From Lucinisca nassula (taxonomy: Eukaryota; Mollusca; Bivalvia; Lucinida; Lucinidae), in the NCBI GenBank assembly GCA_963580285.1, contig OY757026.1, positions 66,341,396 through 66,405,395 on the forward strand: 64,000 bases of DNA, given 5' to 3'. How positions within the stretch are numbered: the stretch's first letter is position 1; each line of letters starts with the position of its first letter. Under the pieces are notes generated by a model. That model ran no database searches and was not told the origin of the DNA. It was given only the letters and a program-made list of their open reading frames with translations. A program made the position numbers and the translations under genes. Positions 43,903-53,503 of the stretch are shown piece after piece.

Positions 43903-43948
43903 GTAAAGTAATACCCATTTTGATATAGCTGCAACATTCTCTTCATTC

Positions 43949-44100
43949 ACATTACGATAACACACCCATGCGACATAGTGCATTTTTCTTATATCCAAAA
44001 TGGCTACTTTTCTGGTGAAAATCCGTGATATTTTGACAGCATTTGACAGCAGTTCGAGAATAAAAATGTTGCACCTTAACAAAATTTGTAGTATTGCTTT
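43949..44100. mobile_element. MITE fragment (ACGATAACACACCC terminus)
   Basis: ATTACGATAACACACCCATG and CATAGTGCATTTTTCTTATA, then CCAAAATGGCTACTTTTCTG, match the right part of the palindromic MITEs (59940-60040, reversed). The palindrome itself is missing. Confidence 0.5.
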
Positions 44101-44127
44101 AAGGTGCAGAGAAACACATACAGAAAC

Positions 44128-44285
44128 CTCCGTGGTGTAGTTTTCATGCTACTTGCCTTGTAAACAAGGGGTCGCAGGATTGATCCCTGGCTTCTCCAGA
44201 CTTTCGGATGAGTCTTTAAACCAAGGTCCCATCTCCATATGACCTTTACTGTTGGTGAGACGAAAACTCAAACACTCACTCATTC
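44128..44285 (+). mobile_element. tRNA-derived SINE head (GTGGTGTAG family)
   Basis: CCTCCGTGGTGTAGTTTTCA has the A-box region and GCAGGATTGATCCCTGG the B-box region. The downstream CTTCTCCAGACTTTCGGATG matches, inverted, the copy at 16110-16226. It is not a functional tRNA gene. Confidence 0.6.
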
Positions 44286-44385
44286 AGAAACAAATACAGG
44301 GGAATATAATTTTTCCAAATTAGTTCCTCCTGCCTGGTCAATAGGTATACCCGTAAACCTTTTTATAACAGAAACCCCGAAAAGG

Positions 44386-44475
44386 GTAATTGGCAAACAG
44401 TGCTGGCCCACATCAGATGCGGTAGAATGCAGCGTCTGGTCAGGACCTACACTGTTTGCAAAAGAGTACAGCCAT
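44386..44475 (+). mobile_element. Palindromic module copy
   Basis: GGCAAACAGTGCTGGCCC, CATCAGATGC and the complementary arm form the core hairpin with the A-A mismatch; several stem bases have changed. Element boundaries are not clear. Confidence 0.5.
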
Positions 44476-44574
44476 TTCCCAAATTAATTTTTGAAGAAAA
44501 CACAATCTGACACCCTTAAATTTTTAATTAGAAAAGGAGGAATAATGCTAATAATAAAGGGATACTGGTACACC

Positions 44575-44765
44575 ACAACCTCATTATAACACGGTTCATT
44601 ATAACACAGTTTGGATATAACATGGTTTCAAGATCAATCCCAAAAATGTATAGATTATATAGAAAAATGACCATAAATGGTCATTTTTCTATATAATCTA
44701 TACATTTTTGTTCGGATATAACACAGTTGTTTAACAAACATGGTTTCTGCTTTGGACCCCATTAA
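44575..44765. mobile_element. MITE with near perfect palindromic core
   Basis: The core at about 44643-44709 is a palindrome with arms of about 33 bp around CATAAATG: ATAGATTATATAGAAAAATG and its complement. The flanks are TATAACACGGTTCATTATA and TATAACACAGTTGTTTAAC. A sister copy at 60100-60540 is split by another MITE. Confidence 0.65.
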
Positions 44766-44789
44766 CAGTGTTACAATCTTCTTTATTTC

Positions 44790-45093
44790 CTGATTGACTA
44801 TGTTGTGGGTACTTGTTAGAAATGGTTCATCAAGGAAAATTCTAAGAGGTACCCACAAAATATGGTTAAGTGGAGAAATAAAATTAATATCCCAAATTGT
44901 TTTTGGGGCTGATCCTTATGCAGAGCTATGCTGCCCTGAGTGAGTACAATTCTGCCTGGACTATTTAATCCCTGTGTGGGAAAGCAGTAGTGGATCTGGT
45001 GAACAGTTACCACAGAGATAGACAGTAAAATACCTATTGAAACAGTACATTGAAGACAAGATGTTTTTTTCTTGCAATTTTCTCATTCACATC
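44790..45093. other. MITE core fragment and unassigned sequence
   Basis: 44795-44870 holds TATGTTGTGGGTACTTGTTA and the complementary GTACCCACAAAATATGG, a palindromic MITE core. The rest is unassigned. Confidence 0.45.
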
Positions 45094-45363
45094 AGGAAAA
45101 CATGCCTATACAATGCTGACCCCATTGAACCCCACTTTTATATTGTAAAACTGGGGTTGTCAGGGGTAAACCTTAATTTTTTTATTTCTGCTCTAAAATA
45201 TAGATTGTGGGTATTTGTTAGAACCGCCTCGATAGTGGGGTTCTAACGTGTAACCACAATCTATATTTTGAACAGAAGTGAGAAAACAATCACAATTTTT
45301 CGTCTGAAAATTGTCGTTATTTCGGCGGTAAAATTGACAGGGCATTTGTATAGGCATGTTTTA
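45094..45363. mobile_element. Palindromic MITE (AACACRCCTATA TIR family)
   Basis: TIRs GAAAACATGCCTATA (45096-45110) and TATAGGCATGTTTTAG (from 45349). Central palindrome AATATAGATTGTGGG...ACCACAATCTATATT around GAACCGCCTCGATAG. Confidence 0.7.
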
Positions 45364-45493
45364 GTAATGATATTCTCGGTAGCTAACATCTTCAAACTTT
45401 GTACAAAATTTTTAAATCTCAACCATGTAATATAATGTTGTCCTTCGTGGCTCAAGAACTAGCATATTTAATCCTTAAGATGCCAATGACAAC

Positions 45494-45672
45494 AATTGTT
45501 ATTTGCTTTGTTGTCTGCTGGTTACTTTAAGCCATTGTTGCAAACAGTTGGGATCCAGATCAGACTGCTCCCGTAGGAGCAGTCTGATCAGGGTCCACAT
45601 GGTTTGCCTGTATGCAAAAATATGTTTGTGCAATTTTCATGAAATGCAGCAGACGACAGAAACAGACATTTC
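45494..45672. mobile_element. Hairpin MITE with GTCTGCTG TIRs
   Basis: The left terminus is TTTGCTTTGTTGTCTGCTGG, the right AATGCAGCAGACGACAGAAA. The core palindrome at about 45538-45608 reads ATCC-A-GATCAGACTGC, with an A-A mismatch and loop end CTCCCGTAGGAG. Confidence 0.65.
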
Positions 45673-45734
45673 AAATGAAGTTTTTCTTGACATTTTATTT
45701 TATTACAGTTAGAAATGTAGATTGTGTGTGCTCA

Positions 45735-45920
45735 TCAGAACTGCTTCATTGAGGCTGTCCCAGATCAGAGGGCTTCTGAAGAAGCCATCTGATCAGGATC
45801 TACACTGTTTGGCATTCAGTTTACAAATTTGAATACATAATTTCATCTAATTTGATTGGTTGATTGTCAGAAATGTCTGTGGCAAAATTAATTTATTCAG
45901 CAGGATAAGGTTTAAACTCA
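45735..45920. mobile_element. TTAA-type foldback MITE, reversed and truncated
   Basis: It contains CCCAGATCAGAGGGCTTCTG and its complement with an A-A mismatch, then ATTTGATTGGTTGATTGTCA and TATTCAGCAGGATAAGGTTT. This is the reverse of the 2471 and 16314 family; the left end is lost. Confidence 0.55.
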
Positions 45921-45945
45921 ACCCTTTAACAAGAACTATATACAG

Positions 45946-46862
45946 AGGACTTGCATGATAAAGACAATATTTGTTCCCTATTATTGTGCAGTTATAATGA
46001 ATTTGTCGTTATAAAGAATCCCAGTTAGGAGTATGAGAGGTTATAAAAGGTCTTTTCCACATCATTACTCCAAGAAACAAAATTAATGTTATAGACATTT
46101 CCTAGAATCACCTCGGTGAGGGGATTCCAACAAATATCTATAACATTTGTTTCATGGAGTATTAAATTACAAGAATCTTTCATGACTATGGATTAGATTT
46201 GGACATTTCCAAACCGAGGGAAGCCCACATCGCTCGGAATCGAGGCTAAGCCGTGAGCTAAGAATTCATTCCATTGAAATTGTCGTTATAACGAGTTTTG
46301 CCATTATAACAAATGTCGGTATAAAGAGGGTTGACTGTATAAGCTTGTTTGACAGACACCTCTATGAAAGTCATAATAAAGGAAATAAGTATAGCTGGAA
46401 AAAAAAATCCCTGCCTATGGTGGAACCAGGCCGCTCAGGTGAAAGTCCAGTGCTCTAATCACTGAGCGAAAGAGTCAACTCCCCGACACAGTTGTCAGAT
46501 AGTGGTTATACAGTCAACCCTCCTTATACCGACACTCATTATAACGGCAAAACTCGTTATAACGACAATTTGAATGGAATGCCTTCTTAGCTCATGACTT
46601 AGCCTCGATTCCGAGCGACATGGGCTACCCGCGGATTGGAAATACCCACATTGAATCCATAGTTTTGAAATATTCTTGTAATTTAACACTTCAAGTAACA
46701 AATGTCTGTAACATTGTTTTCTTGAAGTAATGATGTGGAAAAGACATTTTATAACATATCATACACCTATTTAAACTGGAATTCTTTATAACGGGAAATT
46801 CATTATAACGGTGCAATAATAGGGAACAAATACTGTCATAATAACGCAGGTCCTCTGTATGC
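45946..46862. repeat. Long inverted repeat, arms about 360-400 bp
   Basis: The left arm (45946-46341) and right arm (46506-46862) are reverse complements at roughly 80 percent by eye: CAGAGGACTTGCAT / GCAGGTCCTCTG outside and GGTTGACTGTATAA / TACAGTCAACC inside, with shared TCGTTATAACGAGTTTTGCC. The spacer of about 160 bp holds a tRNA-like GTGATTAGAGCACTGG segment on the minus strand. The two arms look like two copies of one TATAACG-rich repeat in opposite orientation; a third copy is at 49015-49265. Confidence 0.7.
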
Positions 46863-46889
46863 CTATAAGCTATGCATAATCTAGATAAT

Positions 46890-47420
46890 AAAAAAGTAGA
46901 AGTAAAACAAAGATCAGGAATCGATACAATTAACTTACTCCACCCATCAAAGACACCAAAGGGAAAGAAACACAAACATGAAGTGACCAGACCATAATGG
47001 AAACCTAAACAAAGGAAGGCCATAAGGACAGTTACTTTCCCACAAAATGGCCAAATGGCCATCCAAAATAAAAAGACACAAGTGATACACACAGTAAGTA
47101 ACAAACAACAACATAAATAAACCGCCACAGAAGAACCGCCTTGGAACGGTCAGTGGAAAGAATTCCACTGGGGGCCTTAAATCGATTTTACATGGCCATA
47201 ATCCTCGCCCTTACATCTGTTGCAGTATACACTAATTTTGTTTAGTCCGCATGAAGGCTTCCTAACTCATCAGTGTAACATCTCCAAGAACATACAAATC
47301 AAAAAACTACAGAGATGAAACAAGGTTTAGGACTCGACAGCATACAACAACAGAATTGCTGGAGCAAAAGAAAACCAACAGTTAGACTCCGAGGGGCCCT
47401 ACCAAAGGGAGATCTGCAGT
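46890..47420 (+). mobile_element. Dispersed repeat, unclassified
   Basis: It is the longest copy of the repeat seen at 10185-10900 (reverse) and 20353-20560: GATCAGGAATCGATACAATT, GGCCAAATGGCCATCC, AAGAACCGCCTTGGAACGG, AGTCCGCATGAAGGCTTCC. There is no coding potential; ends undefined. Confidence 0.55.
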
Positions 47421-47624
47421 CAGTCTGTTAACACACCATTTTCAGTTTTTTTTTTTCCCTTACCCGGTATTTTTCAGCATAAATCAGGATTTGACATTAC
47501 TTGTGAATCATCATCTGAGCATACAATTCACATAAAAGGTCAAGCCATATTTTTGTTGAAAACAAAACAACAAAAAAAAAAAATGTAACAAATAGAGATT
47601 GTCATTTGCAGCACTTACCGCCCC

Positions 47625-47933
47625 TGCCCATCGGGGCTTGAAGAAATAGATGGGCTGCATGATGCTTCCACGCAGAGCTGAATCCGATCCGCACACGAGT
47701 ACTGGTAAACCACGTAGAGGATCTATAAGCCTGCCCAGGCAAAGCGGTGCGATTCCGACCGTCCTTGCTTATAAACCCTATTGGTTTCATTGGGTGACAG
47801 GGCTTGAGATGTCATTTCAACTCAGTGTCCGGTAAAAGTCCCACAAAATTGGAAGCAATGTCTCCAAAATAACCTATACAGTGTTGATGGGGACGTTAAA
47901 CCTCAAACAAACAAACAAACAAACAAACATTTG
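47625..47933 (+). mobile_element. SINE (shared-tail family), full length
   Basis: It runs from CCCCTGCCCATCGGGGCTTG to GATGGGGACGTTAAACCTC and CAAA repeats. CATTTGCAGCACTT before and after it looks like the target duplication (about 47607-47620 and 47930-47942). Confidence 0.8.
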
Positions 47934-48060
47934 CAGCACTTGAATGGTTAAAACAGATTTGTTAATGAGATTATTGTGGCTTTTGATTTGTGGAATGGAG
48001 AGTTAATCTTTTTATGCTTGACCATTTAGTACTACATGTACATGTTTTGTTGGTTTCCAG

Positions 48061-48174
48061 CTCTCTAAGACAGCAGAAAGTGCAGACAGTGATGACAAGT
48101 CATTCAGCAATTTCGTTGAGATGTTGATTCAGAAAGGTCATGTGCTGGACACCAGCTCCTCATTTCCTAATATG
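48061..48174 (+). CDS. NCKAP5: NCKAP5-type exon 7
   Basis: The acceptor is TTTGTTGGTTTCCAG at 48060 and the donor AATATG|GTAATT. 114 bp, 38 codons, phase 0-0. It encodes LSKTAESADSDDKSFSNFVE followed by MLIQKGHVLDTSSSFPNM. It belongs to the conserved C-terminal part by position; I do not recognise a named motif. Confidence 0.8.
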
Positions 48175-48278
48175 GTAATTAATTTCCATCTTTTTTGAGC
48201 AGACATGTGCTGGAAATCACATCACAACCTCTTTATAACACTTTTATTTGGGTCGAAAATAGAAATTATGTTAGTTAA

Positions 48279-48470
48279 CCCTTTTTGTGCCAAATGAAAT
48301 CTACCACCTGATATAAAGCACATCCATTTCAAAATTTAGGGGTGGCAGGTTTCGTTTTCTTCAAAATTTGTCTGGAAAATGGTTGGACTTTTTGCAAACC
48401 GCTTAGGCCCTGATCAGAATGCGGCGTCTGATCTGGGCCTGCACTGTTTTGCCAAATACCCATTAGTGGG
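48279..48470. mobile_element. TTAA-flanked MITE with the palindromic module
   Basis: TTAA at 48275-48278 and 48471-48474, termini CCCTTTTTG and CCACTAATGG-like on the complement. The core GGCCC-T-GATCAGAATGCGG keeps the T-T mismatch. Confidence 0.6.
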
Positions 48471-48499
48471 TTAATCCATATTGTATGGGAAACCCCATA

Positions 48500-48580
48500 A
48501 TATGTTGTGTCATTGGCAAACAGTGCAGGCCCAGATCAGAATGTGGCGTCTTATCAGGGCCCATTAGTTTTCAGAAAGTT
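48500..48580. mobile_element. Palindromic module copy, truncated
   Basis: TTGGCAAACAGTGCAGGCCC, GATCAGAATGTGGCGTC and TTATCAGGGCCC form a short version of the core with the A-A mismatch and then stop. Confidence 0.5.
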
Positions 48581-48604
48581 TAACCATTTTCTGATTTATA
48601 AATT

Positions 48605-48830
48605 TCTATCAATAACTGAACGGGCCTCCCTGGCCTATTGGGTAAAAGTGCTGACATTAGGTCTCTTGCCACTGTAGTTTGAGCCTCGCATCTGTCACAT
48701 GGGAGGCGTGCCATGTTCTGCAATGGAAGGTCAGGTGGTTTTTCTCTGGGTACTCCAGTTTGTGCCCACCCAACCCTGATTAACAATCGGCTTAAATAAG
48801 TGTAATAATCTTGAAAGGGCCGTAAAGTGG
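48605..48830 (+). mobile_element. tRNA-derived SINE (GGTACTCC body)
   Basis: GGCCTCCCTGGCCTATTGGG is tRNA-like, with a B-box-like GTTTGAGCCTC at about 48679. It is followed by TTTTTCTCTGGGTACTCCAG, a motif common in tRNA-derived SINE bodies, and TTGAAAGGGCCGTAAAG near the 3' end. Confidence 0.55.
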
Positions 48831-49014
48831 GGATGGATTGTACAAAAAATGGTTGAAATCTTGAAAACCTGGTTTTCAGGGAATTTTCACGTTTCTTGTC
48901 TTTATATGAAGTGAGGTTAACAGGGGTATTCATTTTCAAGGACTTGGAATGGGATGTATTGATACAAGGTATAAGTTAGAGAATTAGATCATTACCAGAC
49001 ACACTTATTAGTGC

Positions 49015-49265
49015 ATGACGTACAACCGTATTAAAACACAGTTCATTTTATAGCGGACCCTCATTATGAGTGATGGCATTTGTTAGAATTGCCTGTATCC
49101 ACAACATTTAAAAAATTGTTTCTTGGAGCATAAAGTACAGTATTCATGAATAACATGAACATTTATCCGTCTCATCTTGAGCTAAGAATGCATTCCATTG
49201 AAATTGTCATTATAACGTGTTTTGATGTTATAACAAATGTCAGTATAACAAGGGTTAAATTGACT
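49015..49265. mobile_element. TATAACG-rich repeat, third copy
   Basis: TTATAACGTGTTTTGATGTT, CATTCCATTGAAATTGTCAT and GTCAGTATAACAAGGGTT match the arms of the inverted repeat at 45946-46862. Confidence 0.55.
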
Positions 49266-49347
49266 GCTACAAAGTAAAGCATAAATTTTATGGGGAATGA
49301 CTACTTGTAGTAAGATTCTGCATGTATGTGAAATATTCCTGAAGGAG

Positions 49348-49607
49348 TCATCACGACAACATGCCTATACAATTTTGACACCCTTGAACCCCACTTTTAT
49401 ATAGTAAAACTAGGGTTTACAGGGGTCAGCCTTATTTTTCTTATTTCTGCTCTAAAATATAGTGTTGGTACTTTTTAGAATGAGGCGGTGCTAACGAGTA
49501 CCCACAATCTATAATTTGAGCAGAAATAAGAAAAAAATCACAATTTTTCATCTTAAAATTTTTTTTTTTTGGTGGTAAAGTTTACAATGTATTTGTTTAG
49601 GCATGTT
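49348..49607. mobile_element. Palindromic MITE abutting the exon 8 acceptor region
   Basis: Ends ACAACATGCCTATACAATTT and TGTTTAGGCATGTTGTG. The central palindrome TATAGTGTTGGTAC...GTACCCACAATCTATA is present. It ends about 43 bp before exon 8. Confidence 0.65.
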
Positions 49608-49650
49608 GTGCAGTCAAATACAAAAAAAAAGAATACTTTTTCTGTTACAG

Positions 49651-50649
49651 GAAACCAGTTTACAAAGCCGGATGTCAGTGTCTTGTTCCTCAGTCTCTTC
49701 CTCCAAGGGACAATACTCTAATGAACATTTCGAACAGGAGGGGAGACAAAGTAGGGAAAGTTCTTGTGGCCCTGTCGGGGAGGAACAAAAGCAGTTTAAT
49801 AGCAATTTCTACAGTTTGTGCAATGTTGGCTCAAATCATAGTATCTCTGAGAACAGTGAGAGTAAAACTGAGGATTTACTGCATAAAAGGCATAAAAGAA
49901 CAAATGGGATAAAAGACTTAAGGCATGACTGTGATAATAAAGTGAATGAAGAATGTAAAAAGTGTCTTGAAGAGAAAAATGCGAGAGAATTTGATGAAAT
50001 TTCGAAACAGATTGAAAGTCTTTCAAGAACAGTTAACGAATTACACAGGAGTTTGACTAGTCTAAATAGTGAAAACAATGACTCTGGTTCCGAGTCAAAT
50101 GAGGGTGATCACTCCAGCTTGTTCAACAGTGCTATAGGCAATAAAGAAATAGATGGTTACCAGTGGTTGGAGGATGAATTTTTTCTATCTCCATATGGCG
50201 GTGAGATTATTCTTGGAACTTCGCCATTTTCTGACACTGGAGCTTCCTGTGATTGGATGAATGAATATATGGAAGATGGAAGCCATTTTGATGAAACTTC
50301 TTCCGAACATGAAGCTATGCATGATAGAAGTTCGGAGGTTTCTTCTGTAGAACTAGGTAAAAAATCAAAACAGAAGATTTTGAAAGCTGAGAAATCATCT
50401 ATTCTTGCTGGAATGATGGATGATGAAGGGAATTTCGATAGTCAGGAATTTATTTCGAAGAGATTACAGCAAGAGGAGATCAAACTTGGGGCTACAACAG
50501 ATGGGGACAGTGGTACTTTTCCTGTAAATCTACAGCTTGCTGTTAATGCTCTAAAAGATAGGCATGGAGTCAGACATGTGTTGAAAGAGGACCTTCATAC
50601 AACACCAGAGAAAGATCATGATACAACTTTTACAGGACGTCAAGAAATG
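49651..50649 (+). CDS. NCKAP5: NCKAP5-type exon 8
   Basis: The acceptor is TTTTTCTGTTACAG at 49650 and the donor GAAATG|GTAAAG. 999 bp, 333 codons, phase 0-0. It is acidic and Ser-rich. Near exon residues 120-145, ISKQIESLSRTVNELHRSL looks like a short coiled coil. An aromatic/acidic patch (YQWLEDEFFLSPYGGEIILG) follows, which looks more ordered than its surroundings. Translation past the donor would enter a repeat and stop at 50721, which supports splicing at 50649. Confidence 0.82.
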
Positions 50650-50684
50650 GTAAAGAATAGCACCAGATATGGGAGTTTTGCAAC

Positions 50685-50861
50685 TATTGTCGTCTGCTTT
50701 GCCGTCTGTCGGTTACCTTAAAAGTAATTTTTTATAAACAATGTGGACCCAGATAAGACTGCTCCTGATCTTGGCCCGCACTGTTTGCCTGTATGTAGAA
50801 GAATTTTAAAAAAGTTTGCCCAAAAAATTCAGCAGATGACATAAGCAGACAACATTTTCAG
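50685..50861. mobile_element. Hairpin MITE with GTCTGCT TIRs
   Basis: Left TTGTCGTCTGCTTTGCCGTC, right CAGCAGATGACATAAGCAGA. The core palindrome is eroded (GGACCC-A-GATAAGACTGC against a rearranged arm). It starts 36 bp after the exon 8 donor. Confidence 0.55.
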
Positions 50862-50894
50862 ATGTAGTTTTTCTCGGCGTCTCAAGGGAGACAT

Positions 50895-51472
50895 TGTAAT
50901 AATACATCCCTGTGACAAAGTGCATTCTTTCATTTCTCCAAAATGGTTATCTATATCTTTCTGGTGAAAATTTGTGATATTTTTTTTCTTATTTATACTC
51001 CAAACATAGCTTGTAACAAGTGCCCACAGCAGAAATTATGGAGCAGAAATTAGAAAAAAAAAATGTACACCTGTGGACACAAAAGGTTCAAACTTTGATG
51101 AGCTTCATTTCATTCTGACTTGAAACATCATTCAATAATCAGTCAACTGGCAGACAGAAATAAATTCAAAACACAAGGTGGTGTACATTTCATTGCAGAC
51201 TCCTGCACTGTCCAATCAAATTACATCTCAAATGTCAATCAGAAAGTGTTTTTCAAAATGAGACCAATCAATTGCTTGATGTAGTTTCAGAATTCTTTGG
51301 TTAATGGCATTTGCTTGTCAAACTAACTTGATGCAAAGAGATACATTGAAAGTTATTTCATAGGAGTTTGAACGCTTTTGTGTCCACAGGTGTAGGTAAA
51401 CCCCAGTTTTCTCTATATTCATTACACAGACTTGTTGACATGGTCACTTTCCTTATTTCTTGCTAGAAACAT
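50895..51472. mobile_element. Palindromic MITE remnant hosting a second MITE
   Basis: 50895-51065 (TGTGACAAAGTGCATTCTTT, CCAAAATGG, AACATAGC...) and 51395-51472 (GGTAAACCCCAGTTTTCTCT, ACACAGACTTGTTGACATGG) are the two sides of one palindromic MITE, separated by the Tc1/mariner-type MITE at 51068-51392. Confidence 0.55.
51068..51392. mobile_element. Tc1/mariner-type MITE, TA target site
   Basis: The TIRs are about 27 bp, CACCTGTGGACACAAAAGG and its complement with one indel, bounded by TA on each side (51066-51067 and 51393-51394). There is no transposase. It is nested in another MITE. Confidence 0.75.
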
Positions 51473-51772
51473 TTTGTTTGTTTGATTTGAGGTTTAATGT
51501 CCCTGTCAACACTGTGAAGGTATTTTGGAGACGTTGCTTCCAATTTTGCGGTACTTTTACCCGACATTTAGATGAAATGACATCTCAAGCCCTGCCACCC
51601 AATGAAACCAATAAGGTTTTTAAGCATGGACGGTCCGACTCGCACCACATTGCCTGGGGAGGCTTAGATCCTCTAAGCGGTTAACCAGTACTCGTGTGCG
51701 GGTCGGTTTCAGCTCTGCGTGGAAGCATCATGCAGCCCATCTATTTCTTCAAGCCCCGATGGCTGGGGGCTG
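51473..51772 (-). mobile_element. SINE (shared-tail family) with 13-bp TSD
   Basis: A perfect duplication TTGCTAGAAACAT at 51460-51472 and 51773-51785. It inserted into the stem of a palindromic MITE whose other half (ACATTGTGGGTACTTGTTAG and complement) follows at 51783-51845. Confidence 0.85.
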
Positions 51773-51994
51773 TTGCTAGAAACATACATTGTGGGTACTT
51801 GTTAGAATCACTGCATCAAGGTGATTCTAACAAGTACCCACAAGTTGACAACACCTGTTTTCATGGCAAAATAAAAAATATTATCCATGTTACACCCGCT
51901 TATCTGGGACAATGGTTATGTATTTAAACTTTAGAAAATATGGACAAATGATGCTAGTGGAAAAGTTTTGACTATAGGTGGCACAAAGAGAGAA

Positions 51995-52370
51995 TTTATT
52001 CTTGCACACCAGACAAGGAAATCCGTGATTTTACCCTGGGATAGAAATTTATGTTCTCACCCTGGTGTTCCGATCCAGGCAATGTGACTAAAATAAGTGC
52101 GCTTCAATTCTATTCAACTGCCGGAACTACTTCCGCACTACTTTTATTTTGTAAACAATATACGTGTGCGAGCTGTCAAAACTAATCGGAGGTGTTGTGC
52201 AAGAAAAAGAATCCAATATGGGGTTCTGTTGAGATGGGCGTCTCCAACCCTCGGGATGACCGTGCTAAGCGGAATCTCGGCGTAGCCTCGGTTCCGCTCA
52301 GCACGGTCATCCCACGGGTTGGAAACGCTCATCTACAACAGAACCCTATATCAGATTCTTATATTCCATC
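51995..52370 (+). mobile_element. Hairpin-tailed repeat, copy 2
   Basis: It is very similar to 28155-28530 throughout. The terminal hairpin (about 52219-52350) has arms of about 60 bp with GGATGACCGTGCTAAGCGG and CCGCTCAGCACGGTCATCC. Confidence 0.7.
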
Positions 52371-52534
52371 AGCAATGCAGAAAAACAAAACAGTTACCAA
52401 TAATAATTTTTGTCACCCATTCTTTCAGCATGGCATAATATTGGGATCCACTTTTCCGTGTGTTCATTTATTTGTCTGTCCATAAATTGTTCATCCTGCC
52501 ATTAACTTTTTTGTCAACCCTACAGCATTGACCC

Positions 52535-52913
52535 TCATGTTCAGGGACTAGTTGTTCATAGCTAACGACATAGTTAGTTAATGAATCGTGAAAACTTTGA
52601 TCATTTAATATCGCAAATATACTAATAATTTTGCTGAAAACATGTGAGCAGCTTTTGCATATGCAAAAGCTGCTCACATTTTTTCAGCAAAAATAGAAAA
52701 AATTTAGATATTGTACTTGCTAGAACAGTTAACAATATGACCACTAACGAGCTTGTTAAGCTAACAAAACTTTGAACAACTGGGCCCAGTTGTTTGAAAC
52801 TAATGATGTTGTTTGTTAACATATCGTTAGACATTTCTTCATTTAATATAGCAAATATAGTAATATTTTTGCTGAAAAAAAAAAATGTTCTTATCAACAT
52901 TTCTGTTTAACAG
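52535..52913. mobile_element. GGCCCAGTTGTTCAAA-type MITE and half copy reaching exon 9
   Basis: A full copy (about 52540-52795) has a palindromic core around AGCTTTTGCATATGCAAAAG, then TTGAACAACTGGGCCC at its right end. A half copy starts at CCCAGTTGTTTGAAACTAAT and runs to TTTTGCTGAAAAAAAAAAA, 27 bp before the exon 9 acceptor. The intron end is therefore partly transposon-derived. Confidence 0.65.
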
Positions 52914-53031
52914 TCTGGTACCCAGCTTCTACAGTCTGATCTAGGTGGTGAGAACCTCAGCCTCAGCCAGGACAGTCTAGATGATAATATAGGAGTGGAT
53001 CAAGTCATGTGTCACCGCTTCTTAGGGAAAG
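52914..53031 (+). CDS. NCKAP5: NCKAP5-type exon 9
   Basis: The acceptor is TTTCTGTTTAACAG at 52913 and the donor GGAAAG|GTAAGA. 118 bp: 39 codons plus one base, so this is the only exon pair joined in phase 1. It encodes SGTQLLQSDLGGENLSLSQD followed by SLDDNIGVDQVMCHRFLGK and the first base of a Gly codon finished by exon 10. Confidence 0.85.
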
Positions 53032-53044
53032 GTAAGAGAAGTGA

Positions 53045-53470
53045 CTTTCTTGCACACCAGATAAGGAAATCCATAGTTTTAGCTTGGTATAAAAATTCTG
53101 TTCTAACCCTGGTATTCTTACCCTAAATCGAACATTCCCGCATGTTTTATAAATAAGACCTCATATGCGCCATTGTTAAGGTTGATGTCACAGCACGTAC
53201 GTTACGTGACATCACTAAACATTCCGATAGTGGCATCACAATATGGTGGATGTCGGTAACCAAAGTGACTACACCATTAAAAATCCGCAATAAGAAATGG
53301 AAGGTATGCAAGAAAAGGTATCCTATATGGGTGTTAGGGGTGGAAAGAAAAAATCCGTTCCTCGGGATCACTGTCCGGCATCACGAGGCAAGCCTCGTGA
53401 TGCAGGACAGTGACCCTTGGGACAGATTTTTCCATCCACTCCTCACACCCATATAAGATTCTTATATTAT
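53045..53470 (+). mobile_element. Hairpin-tailed repeat, copy 3 with a different hairpin
   Basis: The left end CTTGCACACCAGATAAGG and right end CATATAAGATTCTTATAT match copies 1 and 2. The terminal hairpin (about 53325-53455) is also about 60 bp per arm but has another sequence: GATCACTGTCCGGCATCACG and complement. The middle also differs, with GCACGTACGTTACGTGACAT. Confidence 0.65.
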
Positions 53471-53503
53471 CATATGTCATGAATTAAAATAATACACTTG
53501 TGC

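Noticed and set aside
43903..43911. Exon 6 ending at the stop two codons after the donor
   Set aside because: GTAAAG is a strong donor, and exons 7-10 continue in frame with C-terminal sequence of the same gene.
46691..47168. Hydrophobic minus-strand frame suggesting a membrane protein
   Set aside because: It lies across a dispersed repeat with copies at 10185 and 20353 in which the frame is broken.
50650..50721. Extension of exon 8 to the in-frame stop
   Set aside because: The extra codons run into a repeat (TGTCGTCTGCTTTG), whereas a good GTAAAG donor at 50650 joins exon 9 in frame.
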